A DNA stretch of 64,000 nucleotides, taken from NCBI RefSeq assembly GCF_018324205.1, contig NZ_AP023356.1, positions 3,303,501 to 3,367,500 on the forward strand. The letters run 5' to 3'. This document shows positions 41,395-50,956 of the stretch, piece by piece. This DNA comes from Actinoplanes ianthinogenes (GTDB taxonomy: Bacteria > Actinomycetota > Actinomycetes > Mycobacteriales > Micromonosporaceae). A model generated the notes under the pieces. The model made no database searches. It was not told the DNA's origin and saw nothing but the letters and a program-made list of their open reading frames with translations. Position numbers and translations under genes: made by a program. Position 1 is the first letter of the stretch, and every line of letters starts with the position of its first letter.

Positions 41395-42729
41395 TTAACC
41401 AGGGGGAAACGCGCCCTCGTCGAACGGCCCGACGACTGCCAGCGAGTGTCTATGTGCAAGGAGGTCGCCGGCCACCTTCTCGACATCGGCGATCGTCACC
41501 GCGTCGACCCGGCCGAGCAACTCGTCCACGCTCATCAGGTGGCCGTGCAGCAGCTCGGACTTGGCCAGCCGGCTCATCCGGGAGCCGGTGTCCTCCAGGC
41601 CCAGCACGTACGACCCCTTGACCATTCCCTTGCCACGGACGAGTTCCTCGGCGGTGATGCCGCTCGACGCCACTCGTTCGAGTTCCTGGCGGATCAGGTC
41701 GAGGACCTCGCCGGCCTTGCCCGGGGCGCAGCCGGCGTAGACGCCGAACAGGCCGGAGTCGGCGTACTGGGCGGCGTACGAGTACACCGAGTAGGCCAGG
41801 CCCCGCTTCTCCCGGATCTCCTGGAAGAGGCGGCTGGACATGCCGCCGCCGAGGATGTTGTTGAGCACGCCCAGAGCGAAACGGCGGTCGTCGTACCTGC
41901 TCAGGCCGACGCCGCCGAGCACGATGTGCGCCTGCTCGGTGTCCCGGTGCAGGACCACGGTGTGCGGTTTCTGCACCCGGACCCGCTTGTCCCCGGCCCG
42001 CGGCTGCGCCGGGCCGGCCGCGCCGGTGTCCAGCGGGGTGCCGGCCAGCGCCTTGCGCACCAGCCGGACCACGGTCGCGTGGTCCAGGTTGCCGGCCGCC
42101 GCGATCACGATCTCCGGCGCCTTGTACCGCTTCCGGTAGAAGTTGTTGATCTGGGTCCGGGTCATCGGGGTGACCGACTCCGGGGTGCCGGAGATCAACC
42201 GGCCCAGCGGGTGGTTGCCGTAGATCGCCTCGGCGAAGACGTCGTGCACCTCGTCGCCCGGCTCGTCCTCGTGCATGGCGATCTCCTCGAGGATCACGCC
42301 ACGCTCGGTCTCCACGTCCGCCGGGTCGAGGATCGAGTCGGCCACCGCGTCCACCAGCACGTCCACCGCCAGCGGCAGGTCGCTGTCCAGCACCCGCGCG
42401 TAGTAGCAGGTGTATTCCTTGGTGGTGAAGGCGTTGGTCTCGCCGCCCACCGCCTCGATCTCCGCGGAGATCTGCAGGGCGGTGCGCTTGTGGGTGCCCT
42501 TGAAGAGCAGGTGCTCCAGGAAGTGCGAGGCGCCGGACATGGCCGGGGCCTCGTCCCGGGAGCCGATCCCCACCCAGACGCCGAGGGCGGCGCTGCGGGT
42601 GGTCGGGATCGCCTCGGTGATCACGCGCAAACCGGACGGCAGCGTGGTGCGACGCACACCGTCCGGCAAGGTCTGGGTAAGGGAACGGGCCGGCCGACCG
42701 GCCGGCCCGTTCACCACACGAGCTGTCAC
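41395..42729 (-). CDS. M16-family zinc peptidase (PepR/mitochondrial processing peptidase-like)
   Basis: 444 aa. The inverted zinc motif HFLEH (SGASHFLEHLLFKGT) and the downstream glutamate region ETNAFTTKEYTCYYARVL ... ERGVILEEIAMHED are intact, followed by the second M16 domain (GGVGLSRYDDRRFALGVLNNILGGGMSSRLFQEIREKRGLAYSV). This is the peptidase next to pnp in most actinobacteria. The GTG start is the first codon after the pnp TAA, with no gap, so translation is coupled. Confidence 0.94.
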   Translation of the reverse strand: MTARVVNGPAGRPARSLTQTLPDGVRRTTLPSGLRVITEAIPTTRSAALGVWVGIGSRDEAPAMSGASHFLEHLLFKGTHKRTALQISAEIEAVGGETNAFTTKEYTCYYARVLDSDLPLAVDVLVDAVADSILDPADVETERGVILEEIAMHEDEPGDEVHDVFAEAIYGNHPLGRLISGTPESVTPMTRTQINNFYRKRYKAPEIVIAAAGNLDHATVVRLVRKALAGTPLDTGAAGPAQPRAGDKRVRVQKPHTVVLHRDTEQAHIVLGGVGLSRYDDRRFALGVLNNILGGGMSSRLFQEIREKRGLAYSVYSYAAQYADSGLFGVYAGCAPGKAGEVLDLIRQELERVASSGITAEELVRGKGMVKGSYVLGLEDTGSRMSRLAKSELLHGHLMSVDELLGRVDAVTIADVEKVAGDLLAHRHSLAVVGPFDEGAFPPG

Positions 42730-45048
42730 TTAGTCGCGGCGCTCGCCACGGTCACCGGACGGACGGGACCGGCGGCGACGGGGCTCGCCACCCTCCCGGT
42801 TCTCCCGGGGGGCGCGCTCCTCACGCGGCTTGCCCTCGGAGGCGGCCGGCGCGGCCGGGGCCTCCTCGCCCTCCGGGCGGACCTTGTCCAGGTAGATCTT
42901 GCCGCGCGCGTCGATGTCCGCGATCTGGACCTCGACCTTGTCGCCGACGTTGAGGAAGTCCTCGACCTTCTCCACCCGCTTGCCGTCGCCCACCTTGGAG
43001 ATGTGCAGCAGGCCGTCGCGGCCGGGGAGCAGCGAGATGAAGGCGCCGAAGGCGGCCGTCTTCACCACGGTGCCGAGGAACTTGTCGCCCATCTTCGGCA
43101 GGGTCGGGTTGGCGATCGCGTTGATCCGCTCGACCGCGGCCTCGGCGGCCGGGCCGTTGGTCGCACCGACGTAGATCGTGCCGTCGTCCTCGATGGAGAT
43201 GTCGGCGCCGGTCTCGTCCTGGATCGCGTTGATGGTCTGACCCTTGGGGCCGATCACCATGCCGATCTTGTCGACCGGGATCTTCACGGTGGTGACCCGC
43301 GGAGCGTGCTCGCTCATCGCGGCCGGGGCCTCGATCGCCGCGTTCATCACCGAGAGGATGGTCGCCCGGGCCTCGTGCGCCTGCTGGAGCGCGCCGGCCA
43401 GCACGTCCGACGGGATGCCGTCGAGCTTGGTGTCCAGCTGGAGGGCGGTGACGAACTCGCTGGTGCCGGCGACCTTGAAGTCCATGTCGCCGAACGCGTC
43501 CTCGGCGCCCAGGATGTCGGTCAGCGCGATGTACTGCGTCTTGCCGTCGACCTCGTCCGAGATCAGGCCCATCGCGATACCGGCGACCGGGGCCTTCAGC
43601 GGCACACCGGCGGCGAGCAGGGCCAGCGTCGAGGCGCAGACCGAGCCCATCGAGGTGGAGCCGTTGGAGCCGAGGGCCTCGGAGACCTGGCGGATCGCGT
43701 ACGGGAACTCCTCGCGCGACGGCAGCACCGGCACCAGCGCCCGCTCGGCCAGCGCACCGTGGCCGATCTCGCGCCGCTTCGGCGAGCCGACCCGGCCGGT
43801 CTCACCGGTCGAGTACGGCGGGAAGTTGTAGTTGTGCATGTAGCGCTTGGTCTTCTCCGGGGAGAGAGTGTCCAGCGCCTGCTCCATGCGCAGCATGTTC
43901 AGCGTGGTGACGCCCAGGATCTGGGTCTCGCCGCGCTCGAACAGCGCCGAGCCGTGCACCCGCGGGAGCACGCCGATCTGCGCGGTCAGCGGGCGGATGT
44001 CGCGCGGGCCGCGGCCGTCGATGCGGATCTGCTCGCGCAGCACCCGCTGCCGGACCTCGGACTTGGTGATCGAGCGGAACGCCGCGCTGATCTCCTTCTC
44101 CCGGCCCTCGAACCGCTCGTCGAGCAGCTCGTGTGCCTTCGCCTTGACCAGGTCGAGGGCTTCCTCGCGCTCCTGCTTGCCGGCGATCTTCAGCGCCTCG
44201 GCGACCTCGCCCCGGACGGCCTCGCTGACCGCGGAGAGGACGTCGTCCTGGTAGTCCAGGAAGACCGGGAACTCGGCGACCGGCTTGGCGGCGACGTCGG
44301 CCAGCTCGCTCTGCGCGCGGCACAGCTCGCGGATCGCCGGCTTCGCGGCCTCCAGACCGCTGGCCACGACCTCCTCGGTCGGCGCGGTGGCACCGGCGGC
44401 GATCAGCTTGACCGCCTGCGGGGTGGCCTCGGCCTCGACCATCATGATCGCGACGTCGCCCTCGGCGGTGACGCGACCGGCCACGACCATGTCGAAGGTG
44501 GCCCGCTCGAGCTCCTCGATGGTCGGGAAGGCGACCCACTGGCCGTCGATGTGCGCGACCCGGGTCGAGCCGACCGGGCCGCTGAACGGCAGGCCGGAGA
44601 GCTTGGTGGACATCGACGCGGCGTTCATCGCGACCACGTCGTACGGGTGGGCCGGGTCGAGCGCCAGCACGGTCTCGACGACCTGGACCTCGTTGCGCAG
44701 GCCCTTGGTGAACGACGGGCGCAGCGGCCGGTCGATCAGGCGGCAGGTGAGGATGGCGTCCTCGCTGGGACGGCCCTCGCGCCGGAAGAACGAGCCGGGG
44801 ATGCGACCCGCGGCGTACATCCGCTCCTCGACGTCGACGGTCAGCGGGAAGAAGTCGAAGTGCTCCTTCGGCGCCTTGCTGGCCGTGGTCGCGGAGAGAA
44901 CAGTCGTGTCGCCCAGCTGGACGATCACGGAACCGGCGGCCTGCTTGGCCAGCCGGCCGGTGGAGAAGACGATCTCGCGGGTGCCGAACGACCCGTTGTC
45001 GATGACGGCGGTGCGAGATTCGGTGCCGAGAGCGGTCTGCTCTGTCAA
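42730..45048 (-). CDS. pnp: Polyribonucleotide nucleotidyltransferase (PNPase, guanosine pentaphosphate synthetase I)
   Basis: 772 aa. Two RNase PH-like domains (residues about 15-340 and 350-590) flank a helical linker. The second carries [29 protein letters not shown] and [23 protein letters not shown], the phosphorolytic site. KH ([29 protein letters not shown]) and S1 ([31 protein letters not shown]) domains follow, then an Arg-rich tail ([16 protein letters not shown]). It degrades RNA 3'-5' and in actinobacteria also makes pppGpp. It lies downstream of rpsO; the roughly 190-nt spacer contains a CCCAGG/CCTGGG hairpin at about 45124-45141. Confidence 0.97.
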   Translation of the reverse strand: MTEQTALGTESRTAVIDNGSFGTREIVFSTGRLAKQAAGSVIVQLGDTTVLSATTASKAPKEHFDFFPLTVDVEERMYAAGRIPGSFFRREGRPSEDAILTCRLIDRPLRPSFTKGLRNEVQVVETVLALDPAHPYDVVAMNAASMSTKLSGLPFSGPVGSTRVAHIDGQWVAFPTIEELERATFDMVVAGRVTAEGDVAIMMVEAEATPQAVKLIAAGATAPTEEVVASGLEAAKPAIRELCRAQSELADVAAKPVAEFPVFLDYQDDVLSAVSEAVRGEVAEALKIAGKQEREEALDLVKAKAHELLDERFEGREKEISAAFRSITKSEVRQRVLREQIRIDGRGPRDIRPLTAQIGVLPRVHGSALFERGETQILGVTTLNMLRMEQALDTLSPEKTKRYMHNYNFPPYSTGETGRVGSPKRREIGHGALAERALVPVLPSREEFPYAIRQVSEALGSNGSTSMGSVCASTLALLAAGVPLKAPVAGIAMGLISDEVDGKTQYIALTDILGAEDAFGDMDFKVAGTSEFVTALQLDTKLDGIPSDVLAGALQQAHEARATILSVMNAAIEAPAAMSEHAPRVTTVKIPVDKIGMVIGPKGQTINAIQDETGADISIEDDGTIYVGATNGPAAEAAVERINAIANPTLPKMGDKFLGTVVKTAAFGAFISLLPGRDGLLHISKVGDGKRVEKVEDFLNVGDKVEVQIADIDARGKIYLDKVRPEGEEAPAAPAASEGKPREERAPRENREGGEPRRRRSRPSGDRGERRD

Positions 45049-45202
45049 GTGAGGTACTCCTCTTCGTCGAGGACCCGGCGGTCTACAAGCGCGGTTCAGA
45101 AGGCCGGTCTTCGATCGAAGTACCCAGGAGAGAGCCTGGGAACCACTACCGGAGACCGGTGCTGACGGTGTGAGCCGCGCGGGTCCGTGGGGTGGTGTTA
45201 CG

Positions 45203-45228
45203 CGGGGAGCGACCGAAGCCGCTCCCCG
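45203..45228 (-). terminator. rpsO-pnp intercistronic hairpin
   Basis: CGGGGAGCG (45203-45211) pairs with CGCTCCCCG (45220-45228) around an 8-nt loop, 6 bp past the rpsO stop. There is no T-run, so it is likely a partial terminator or processing site, as in the rpsO-pnp spacer of other bacteria. Confidence 0.6.
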
Positions 45229-45234
45229 GTCAAA

Positions 45235-45504
45235 CTATCGGCGCAGGCCGAGACGCTCGATGAGCGTCCGGTAGCGGGCGATGTCCTTCTTCTGAACGTA
45301 GTTCAGCAGGCGGCGGCGCTGGCCGACGAGCAGCAGCAGACCACGACGGCTGTGGTGGTCGTGCTTGTGCTGCTTCAGGTGCTCGGTCAGGTCGGCGATC
45401 CGCTTGGTGAGCATCGCGACCTGAACCTCGGGCGAACCGGTGTCGCCCTCCTTCGTCGCGTACTCCGCCATGATCTTGTTCTTGGTGTCTTGGTCGAGCG
45501 CCAT
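45235..45504 (-). CDS. rpsO: 30S ribosomal protein S15
   Basis: 89 aa. [89 protein letters not shown] is a complete S15 with the 16S rRNA contact residues HHSRRGLL and DTGSPE. It binds 16S rRNA helices 20-22 early in 30S assembly. I trimmed a 10-residue upstream extension that lacks similarity. It lies between ribF and pnp. Confidence 0.97.
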   Translation of the reverse strand: MALDQDTKNKIMAEYATKEGDTGSPEVQVAMLTKRIADLTEHLKQHKHDHHSRRGLLLLVGQRRRLLNYVQKKDIARYRTLIERLGLRR

Positions 45505-45620
45505 ATTCTCCGAACTTCTGTGTTGCCGATTCAACGGATTTCCTGCGACCCGCGGCGTCGGGCAGGCGTGGCAGGACCGGTGTCGCCCGATTCAGACGAC
45601 ACAGAAACCCTACCAGGGGG

Positions 45621-46553
45621 TTATCGCAGCAACACGCGGGTCTCTTCGACGTCGGCCCGGATCTGCGCGACGAGCGGCTCGATGCCGTCGTATGTGCGCT
45701 GCTCACGGAGGTGCGCCACGAAGTCGAGGCTGACCCGCTCGCCGTACAGGTCACCCGAGAAGTCGAGAGCGTACGCCTCCACCCGGCGCTCCCGCCCGGA
45801 GAACGTGGGATTGGTGCCGATCGACACGCTGGCCGCCCAGCGACCGGCGTTCTCACCGCTGCGGGTGAGCCACGCGGCATAGACGCCGTCGGCCGGCACC
45901 GCCGCGTATCGATGGGTCATCAGATTGGCGGTCGGGAAGCCCAGCTCCCGCCCGCGCTGGTCACCGCGGACCACCACGCCGTCGAGCCGGTGCGGGCGGC
46001 CCAGCGCCGCGGCCGCGGCGTGCACGTCCCCGGCGTCGACGCAACTGCGGATGTACGTCGAGCTGAAGACCACCCCGTCCGCCGACACCAGCGGCGCCTC
46101 CTCGACGGTGAAGCCGAACGTCCGCCCGAGGCTCTCCAGCAGCGGCACGTCCCCGGCCGCCTTGTGCCCGAACCGGAAGTTGTCACCGACCACCACGTCG
46201 GCGGCGTGCAGTTTCTCCACCAGCACGTCGTGCACGAACTCGTTCGGGTCGAGCTGGGAGAACGCCGGGGTGAACGGGACCACGCAGAGCGCGTCCACCC
46301 CGAGCTGCTCGATCAGCTCGGCCTTGCGCACCGGCTCGGTGAGCACCGCCGGGTGCGAGCCCGGGCGCACCACCTCGGCCGGATGCGGATCGAAGGTCAG
46401 CACCACCGACTGCAAGCCCATGTCCCGGGCGCGCTTCACCGCGTGCCCGATGATCGCCTGGTGCCCGCGGTGCACGCCGTCGAAGACGCCGATGGTCACA
46501 ACGGACCGGCCCCAGCCACCGGGAACCGATTCCAATCCCCGCCACCGCTGCAT
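45621..46553 (-). CDS. ribF: Bifunctional riboflavin kinase/FAD synthetase
   Basis: 310 aa. The N-terminal FAD synthetase (nucleotidyltransferase) domain carries VVTIGVFDGVHRGHQAIIGHAV and FSSTYIRSCVDAGDV. The C-terminal riboflavin kinase domain carries RGRELGFPTANL and SVSIGTNPTF. It converts riboflavin to FMN and FAD. The ATG at 46553 has GAGGAG about 7 nt upstream. In most actinobacteria ribF directly follows truB; here a divergent two-component gene pair separates them. Confidence 0.96.
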   Translation of the reverse strand: MQRWRGLESVPGGWGRSVVTIGVFDGVHRGHQAIIGHAVKRARDMGLQSVVLTFDPHPAEVVRPGSHPAVLTEPVRKAELIEQLGVDALCVVPFTPAFSQLDPNEFVHDVLVEKLHAADVVVGDNFRFGHKAAGDVPLLESLGRTFGFTVEEAPLVSADGVVFSSTYIRSCVDAGDVHAAAAALGRPHRLDGVVVRGDQRGRELGFPTANLMTHRYAAVPADGVYAAWLTRSGENAGRWAASVSIGTNPTFSGRERRVEAYALDFSGDLYGERVSLDFVAHLREQRTYDGIEPLVAQIRADVEETRVLLR

Positions 46554-46644
46554 CGAAAAGCTCCTCAGCCTCGTCGTCAGGGCCTAGCGTATCGATCGCG
46601 TATCCCACCTGTGACGCGCCCGGATCGGTACGATTGACACCGAT

Positions 46645-49383
46645 ATGAGCGTCGAGTGGACCCGCCTCGTCCTGCTCGCCGCGGAGATCACCTTCGCGGT
46701 GCTCTTCCTGCGCGCGCTGCTCGGCCACCTCCGCTCCCGGGACCCGCTGCAACGCGACGTGACCCTGGTGTTCGCGCCGTGTGCGCTGGTCTTCGGGCTC
46801 GACGTGCTGTGGCAGACCATCGGCGACCGACCGGCCTGGACCGGGGCGGTGACCGCCGTGCCGCTGATGGCCCAGCCCTACCTGACGATGCGCCTGGCCG
46901 CCCGGCTCCGGCGGGTCACGCCGCTGGTGAGGCTCGCCACGCTGGGCGGCTTCGTGCTGCTGGCCGTCCCGCTCGCGGTGCTGCCCCGCCCGCTGCCGCT
47001 TCCGCTGATCACCGCCGCGGTGACCTACTTCCTGGCCGCCGAGATGGCCGCCGCCGCGCTGCTGTTCGACAAGGCCCGCACCCGCACCGGCGCGAACCGG
47101 CTCCGGCTGATGACCGCGGCCGCGGCCACCCTCACCTTCGGCGTGATGATCATGACGATCGGCGCGGCGACCGGCGGGCACCAGGGCCTGCGCGCCGCCA
47201 GCCGGGTGCTGGCCCTGCTCAGCGGTCTCGGTTACCTGATCGCGTTCGCGCCGCCGCGCTGGCTGCGCCGGCTCTCCTCGGCCGCCGCCGCGCAGTCGAT
47301 CACCGAGCGGATGCTGCGGGCGCCGGCCGAGTCGCCGGAGCAGATCTGGCAGGCGTACACCGACATCATGCGGGTGCAGACCGGCGCCGACGCGGTCGCG
47401 GTGCTGCTGCCCCGCGCGGACGGTTCGCTGGAGCAGGCCGCGTACGCCGGTCCGCCGCTCGACCTGCCGGACGAGCCGATCGCCGCCGACCCGGCCGGGC
47501 TGATCCGCCGCGGCCGCCCGGCCCGGCTGCGCGAGGGCGACCCGGCGCTGCTCCGGCACTTCGGTGACGACCTGCGCGACGACTTCGTCACCGTGCTGCG
47601 GATGCCGGTGCCGCCCGACGTCGAGGGCTGGGTGCTGCTGCTCAACCGGTACCGCAACCTGTTCAGCGACGACGACCTGAGCCTGCTGGCCGAACTCGGC
47701 GGGCAGGCCGGGCTGCTCGCCGAACGGCAGGCCGCGATGGTCCGCGAGCGCCGGCTGGCCACCGAGCTGAGCAACTCGGTCGACGCGCTGACCCGGGCGA
47801 ACGAGGCGAAGAGCAACTTCCTGGCGAACATGAGCCACGAGTTGCGTACCCCGCTCAACGCGATCATCGGGTTCAGCGACCTGATGCGCCTGGAGGAGCC
47901 GGAGGGCGACCGCCGCCGGGTGCCGGCCGACTGGGTCGACCACATCCACGGCAGCGGCCGGCACCTGCTCGGGCTGATCAACGACATCCTGGACCTGGCC
48001 AAGGTCGAGGCCGGCCGGATGGACCTGCGGGTCACCCCGGTCCGGGTGGACACCGCGATCGAGGAGCTGCTCACCGGGCTGGCCCCGCTCTTCGCCGACA
48101 AGCGGCTGACCGTGATGACCGAGCTGGCCCCGGTGACCGCGCTCGCCGACCGGCTCCGGCTGCGGCAGATCGTGGAGAACCTGCTGTCCAACGCGATCAA
48201 GTTCACCCCGTCCGAGGGCACCATCTCGATCACCGTGACCGGGTCGGACACCGACGTGACGGTGACCGTCGCGGACACCGGGGTGGGCATCGCCGACGCC
48301 GACGCGGAACGCGTCTTCGAGGAGTTTCAGCAGGTCGGCGATCCGGACCGGCACCGGGCCGGCACCGGCCTGGGCCTGGCACTGACCCGCCGGCTGGTCG
48401 AGGCCCAGCGCGGCGAGATCACCCTGCGCTCCGCTCCGGGCCAGGGCAGCACCTTTTCGGTACGCCTGCCCGCCGCCCCGGTCGCCCGGTCCAGTGCCGC
48501 CGGCGCCGCGAACGCCCCGTACGTCCTGCTCGTCGAGGACGACCCGCACTCGGCCGAGCTGATGCAGACCCAGCTGAGCAACGCCGGTTACCGGGTGGAG
48601 GTGGCCGGCACCGGGGAGAGCGGCCTGGCCGTGGCCCGCACGCACAAGCCGGACGCCATCGTCCTGGACGTGGAGCTGCCCGGCATCTCCGGCTGGGAGG
48701 TGATCCGCCGGCTCAAGGCGGACGCCGCGCTGGCCACCGTACCGGTCTTCTTCGCCAGCATCCTGGACGAGGCGCCGGCCGGCCTGGCGCTCGGCGCGCA
48801 CGACTACTTCGTCAAGCCGGTCGACCAGCCGGCCCTGCTCAGCGCCCTGTCCAACGCGATCGCCGCCCGGCCCGCCCCGCGCGTGCTGGTGGTCGACCAC
48901 GACGACGCGATCCGCCAGGCGATCGAGGACGGCCTGCGGGCCGGCGGCGCCGACGTGGTGGCCTGCGCCGACGGCCGGGACGGCCTGGCCCGCAGCCGGG
49001 CGGAGAACTTCGACCTGATCGTCTGCGACATGCAGTCCCCGTCCGCGGACGGCTTCAGCCTGCTCGCCGAACTCGAACAGGACCCGTCCGGACGCCACAC
49101 CCCGGTGCTCGGGCTGAGCGCGGCGGCCCTGGCCGAACGCGCGCCCGGCGACGCCGCGCCGCTGATCGCCACCGCGATGGCCGGCGGGGTGGTCGCCGAG
49201 GCGATGGCCGGCGGCGCCGGATGGGACAGCCTGGCCCCGCTGCTCGGTCACCACCCGGCGGCACACCTGGGGCTCCCGCATCACCCGGCGCATCCGGCGG
49301 CCCGGCGGACCGCCGGCGGCGCCCACCCGCCGGCCGGCACCGTCCAGCTCCGCAGCGCCGTCCCGTCCTTGGAGGACCAGTGA
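46645..49383 (+). CDS. Hybrid sensor histidine kinase with two receiver domains
   Basis: 912 aa. About seven N-terminal membrane helices (1-215) precede a GAF-like domain (about 230-365), then HisKA with phospho-acceptor His398 (NMSHELRTPLNAIIGF), then HATPase (VENLLSNAIKF, ADTGVGI, GTGLGLALTRRL) to about 610. REC1 (VLLVEDDPHSAELM) has acceptor Asp675 in VLDVELPG and Lys in DYFVKPVD. REC2 (VLVVDHDDAIR) has Asp795 in VCDMQSPS, but its later Lys is not evident and its C-terminal part is degenerate, so REC2 may be non-canonical. Its TGA overlaps the GTG of the response regulator. TACGAT lies 10 nt before the ATG. Confidence 0.93.
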   Translation: MSVEWTRLVLLAAEITFAVLFLRALLGHLRSRDPLQRDVTLVFAPCALVFGLDVLWQTIGDRPAWTGAVTAVPLMAQPYLTMRLAARLRRVTPLVRLATLGGFVLLAVPLAVLPRPLPLPLITAAVTYFLAAEMAAAALLFDKARTRTGANRLRLMTAAAATLTFGVMIMTIGAATGGHQGLRAASRVLALLSGLGYLIAFAPPRWLRRLSSAAAAQSITERMLRAPAESPEQIWQAYTDIMRVQTGADAVAVLLPRADGSLEQAAYAGPPLDLPDEPIAADPAGLIRRGRPARLREGDPALLRHFGDDLRDDFVTVLRMPVPPDVEGWVLLLNRYRNLFSDDDLSLLAELGGQAGLLAERQAAMVRERRLATELSNSVDALTRANEAKSNFLANMSHELRTPLNAIIGFSDLMRLEEPEGDRRRVPADWVDHIHGSGRHLLGLINDILDLAKVEAGRMDLRVTPVRVDTAIEELLTGLAPLFADKRLTVMTELAPVTALADRLRLRQIVENLLSNAIKFTPSEGTISITVTGSDTDVTVTVADTGVGIADADAERVFEEFQQVGDPDRHRAGTGLGLALTRRLVEAQRGEITLRSAPGQGSTFSVRLPAAPVARSSAAGAANAPYVLLVEDDPHSAELMQTQLSNAGYRVEVAGTGESGLAVARTHKPDAIVLDVELPGISGWEVIRRLKADAALATVPVFFASILDEAPAGLALGAHDYFVKPVDQPALLSALSNAIAARPAPRVLVVDHDDAIRQAIEDGLRAGGADVVACADGRDGLARSRAENFDLIVCDMQSPSADGFSLLAELEQDPSGRHTPVLGLSAAALAERAPGDAAPLIATAMAGGVVAEAMAGGAGWDSLAPLLGHHPAAHLGLPHHPAHPAARRTAGGAHPPAGTVQLRSAVPSLEDQ

Positions 49384-49772
49384 CACACCGCATCCTTCTG
49401 GTGGAGGACGAGGAACTGAACCGGATGCTGGTCAAGGCCGTGCTCTCCCGGGCCGGCGTGGACACGGTCCGCGACGCCGAACTGGTCGACGCCACCACGC
49501 TGGCCGAGGCCCGGGACAGCCTGCGCGCCGGCGGCTACGACCTGATCCTGCTCGACCTCAACCTGCCCGACGGCAACGGGCTCAGCCTGGCCCGCGAGCT
49601 GAAGACCGGCGAGCCGCCGGCGGACCGCCCGAAACCCGTGGTGGTCGCGGTGACCGCCTCGGTGCTGCCGCAGGATCAGAAGGCCGCGCTGGACGCCGGC
49701 TGCGACGACTTCCTGGACAAGCCCTACGCCGCCGCGGACCTGATCGCCACCGTCGCGCGGCACCTCAAATAG
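49380..49772 (+). CDS. Single-domain response regulator (CheY-like)
   Basis: 130 aa with only a receiver domain: the acidic pair in LLVEDEELNRML, phospho-acceptor Asp59 in LILLDLNLPDGNG, Thr in VVVAVTASVL and Lys in DDFLDKPY. With no output domain it must act through protein contacts or as a phosphorelay stage. The GTG overlaps the kinase stop by 4 nt (GTGA), so it is translationally coupled to the kinase. The stop lies 1 bp from the convergent truB stop. Confidence 0.92.
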   Translation: MTHRILLVEDEELNRMLVKAVLSRAGVDTVRDAELVDATTLAEARDSLRAGGYDLILLDLNLPDGNGLSLARELKTGEPPADRPKPVVVAVTASVLPQDQKAALDAGCDDFLDKPYAAADLIATVARHLK

Positions 49773-49773
49773 G

Positions 49774-50655
49774 TCACGCCGGCGACAGCACGATCTCCGC
49801 CCGGGCCCGGCCGCCCCGCTCGCTCACGATCGCCAGGACCTCACCCGCCTGGTCGAACACCGCGTAGGGCCCGTCGATCCCGACCGTCGCCAGCGGGCCG
49901 CCGTGCCGCAGCACCCGGGTCTCCTCCTCGGTCGCCACCCGCTGCGGGAACGCCCGCCGGGCCGCCTCCGCCATCGGCAGGTCGACCACCTCCGGGGCGC
50001 GCTCCTCCAGCTGCTCCAGGGTGGACGCCACGTCCAGCGTCATCTCACCGACCGCGGTCCGCCGCAGCGCGGTGAGGTGCCCGCCGACCTGGAGGGCCGC
50101 GCCCAGATCCCGGGCGATGGCCCGGATGTAGGTCCCCGACGAGCAGCTCACGTCGACGTCCACGTCGATCACGTCACGACCCTCCGGCCGCCGGATGTCC
50201 AGCACGTCGAGCCGGTGCACGGTCACCCGCCGAGCCGGGATCTCCACCGCCTCACCGTCGCGCACCCGCTTGTAGGCCCGCTGCCCGTTGATCTTGATAG
50301 CGCTGACCGCGCTCGGCACCTGGTCGATCTCCCCGACCTGCGTCCCCAGCTGGGCCCGGATCGCCTCGTCACGCACCGCGGCGACCGAGGCGGTCGCGGT
50401 GACCTCGCCCTCGGCGTCGTCGGTCACGGTCGACTCACCCAGCCGGATGGTCGCGGTGTAACTTTTCGCCGCACCGATCACGTAGGTCAGCAGGCGGGTG
50501 GCCCGATTCACCCCGATGATCAGCACCCCGGTCGCCATCGGATCCAGCGTCCCCCCATGCCCGACCCGCCGAGTCCCGGCCAGCCGCCGAATCCGCGCCA
50601 CCACGTCGTGCGACGTCATCCCCGCCGGCTTGTCCACCACAATCAACCCATCCAC
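49774..50655 (-). CDS. truB: tRNA pseudouridine(55) synthase
   Basis: 293 aa. Catalytic Asp lies in VGHGGTLDPMATGVLIIGV; KSYTATIRLGESTVTDDAEG, QVPSAVSAIKINGQRAYKRVRDG and CSSGTYIRAIARDLG are family motifs. A C-terminal actinobacterial domain follows (ERAPEVVDLPMAEAARRAFP ...). It makes pseudouridine 55 in the T-loop of tRNAs. ATG at 50655. The expected rbfA-nrnA-dinF-truB-ribF order is kept around it apart from the two-component pair and the IS. Confidence 0.96.
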   Translation of the reverse strand: MDGLIVVDKPAGMTSHDVVARIRRLAGTRRVGHGGTLDPMATGVLIIGVNRATRLLTYVIGAAKSYTATIRLGESTVTDDAEGEVTATASVAAVRDEAIRAQLGTQVGEIDQVPSAVSAIKINGQRAYKRVRDGEAVEIPARRVTVHRLDVLDIRRPEGRDVIDVDVDVSCSSGTYIRAIARDLGAALQVGGHLTALRRTAVGEMTLDVASTLEQLEERAPEVVDLPMAEAARRAFPQRVATEEETRVLRHGGPLATVGIDGPYAVFDQAGEVLAIVSERGGRARAEIVLSPA

Positions 50656-50710
50656 CAGGCGAGCCTAGACGCCACCCACCCCACGATCACCGCAGGCCGG
50701 TCGCCGCATC

Positions 50711-50850
50711 TCAAGATCAAATTCAAGGGCTTCCTATACGCGCGTCCGCTGGAGTACGGACCGCATGCTCCCGCGCGGGCCGGGCGCGGAGATCTGGCCG
50801 CTGACGCGTCCAAACCAATCTCCGCCCCCTTCAATGCCCGCGCCTGGTCA
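50711..50850 (+). repeat. Dispersed covarying-hairpin element, copy 3 (degenerate)
   Basis: Contains GACCGCATGCTCCCGCGCGG, stem arms GGGCGCGGAGATC (50782-50794) and AATCTCCGCCCCC (50817-50829), 11 of 13 paired, and a loop of the TGGCCGCTGACGCGTCCA type. The 3' part diverges from the other copies. It lies upstream of truB on the opposite strand, unlike the other three copies, which follow gene ends. Confidence 0.75.
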
Positions 50851-50904
50851 CCGAACCCCCGTCCCCCGTCACCCGACACGTCTCAGCACCCCGAACTCCC
50901 CCAG

Positions 50905-50939
50905 CCCTCAGCCCTCAGCCCTCAGCCCTCAGCCCTCAG
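50905..50939. repeat. Heptanucleotide tandem repeat (CCCTCAG)5
   Basis: Five exact copies of CCCTCAG between hairpin element copy 3 and the IS left end. Slippage-prone; no coding role is evident. Confidence 0.9.
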
Positions 50940-50956
50940 CCGCACCATCCCAGCCA

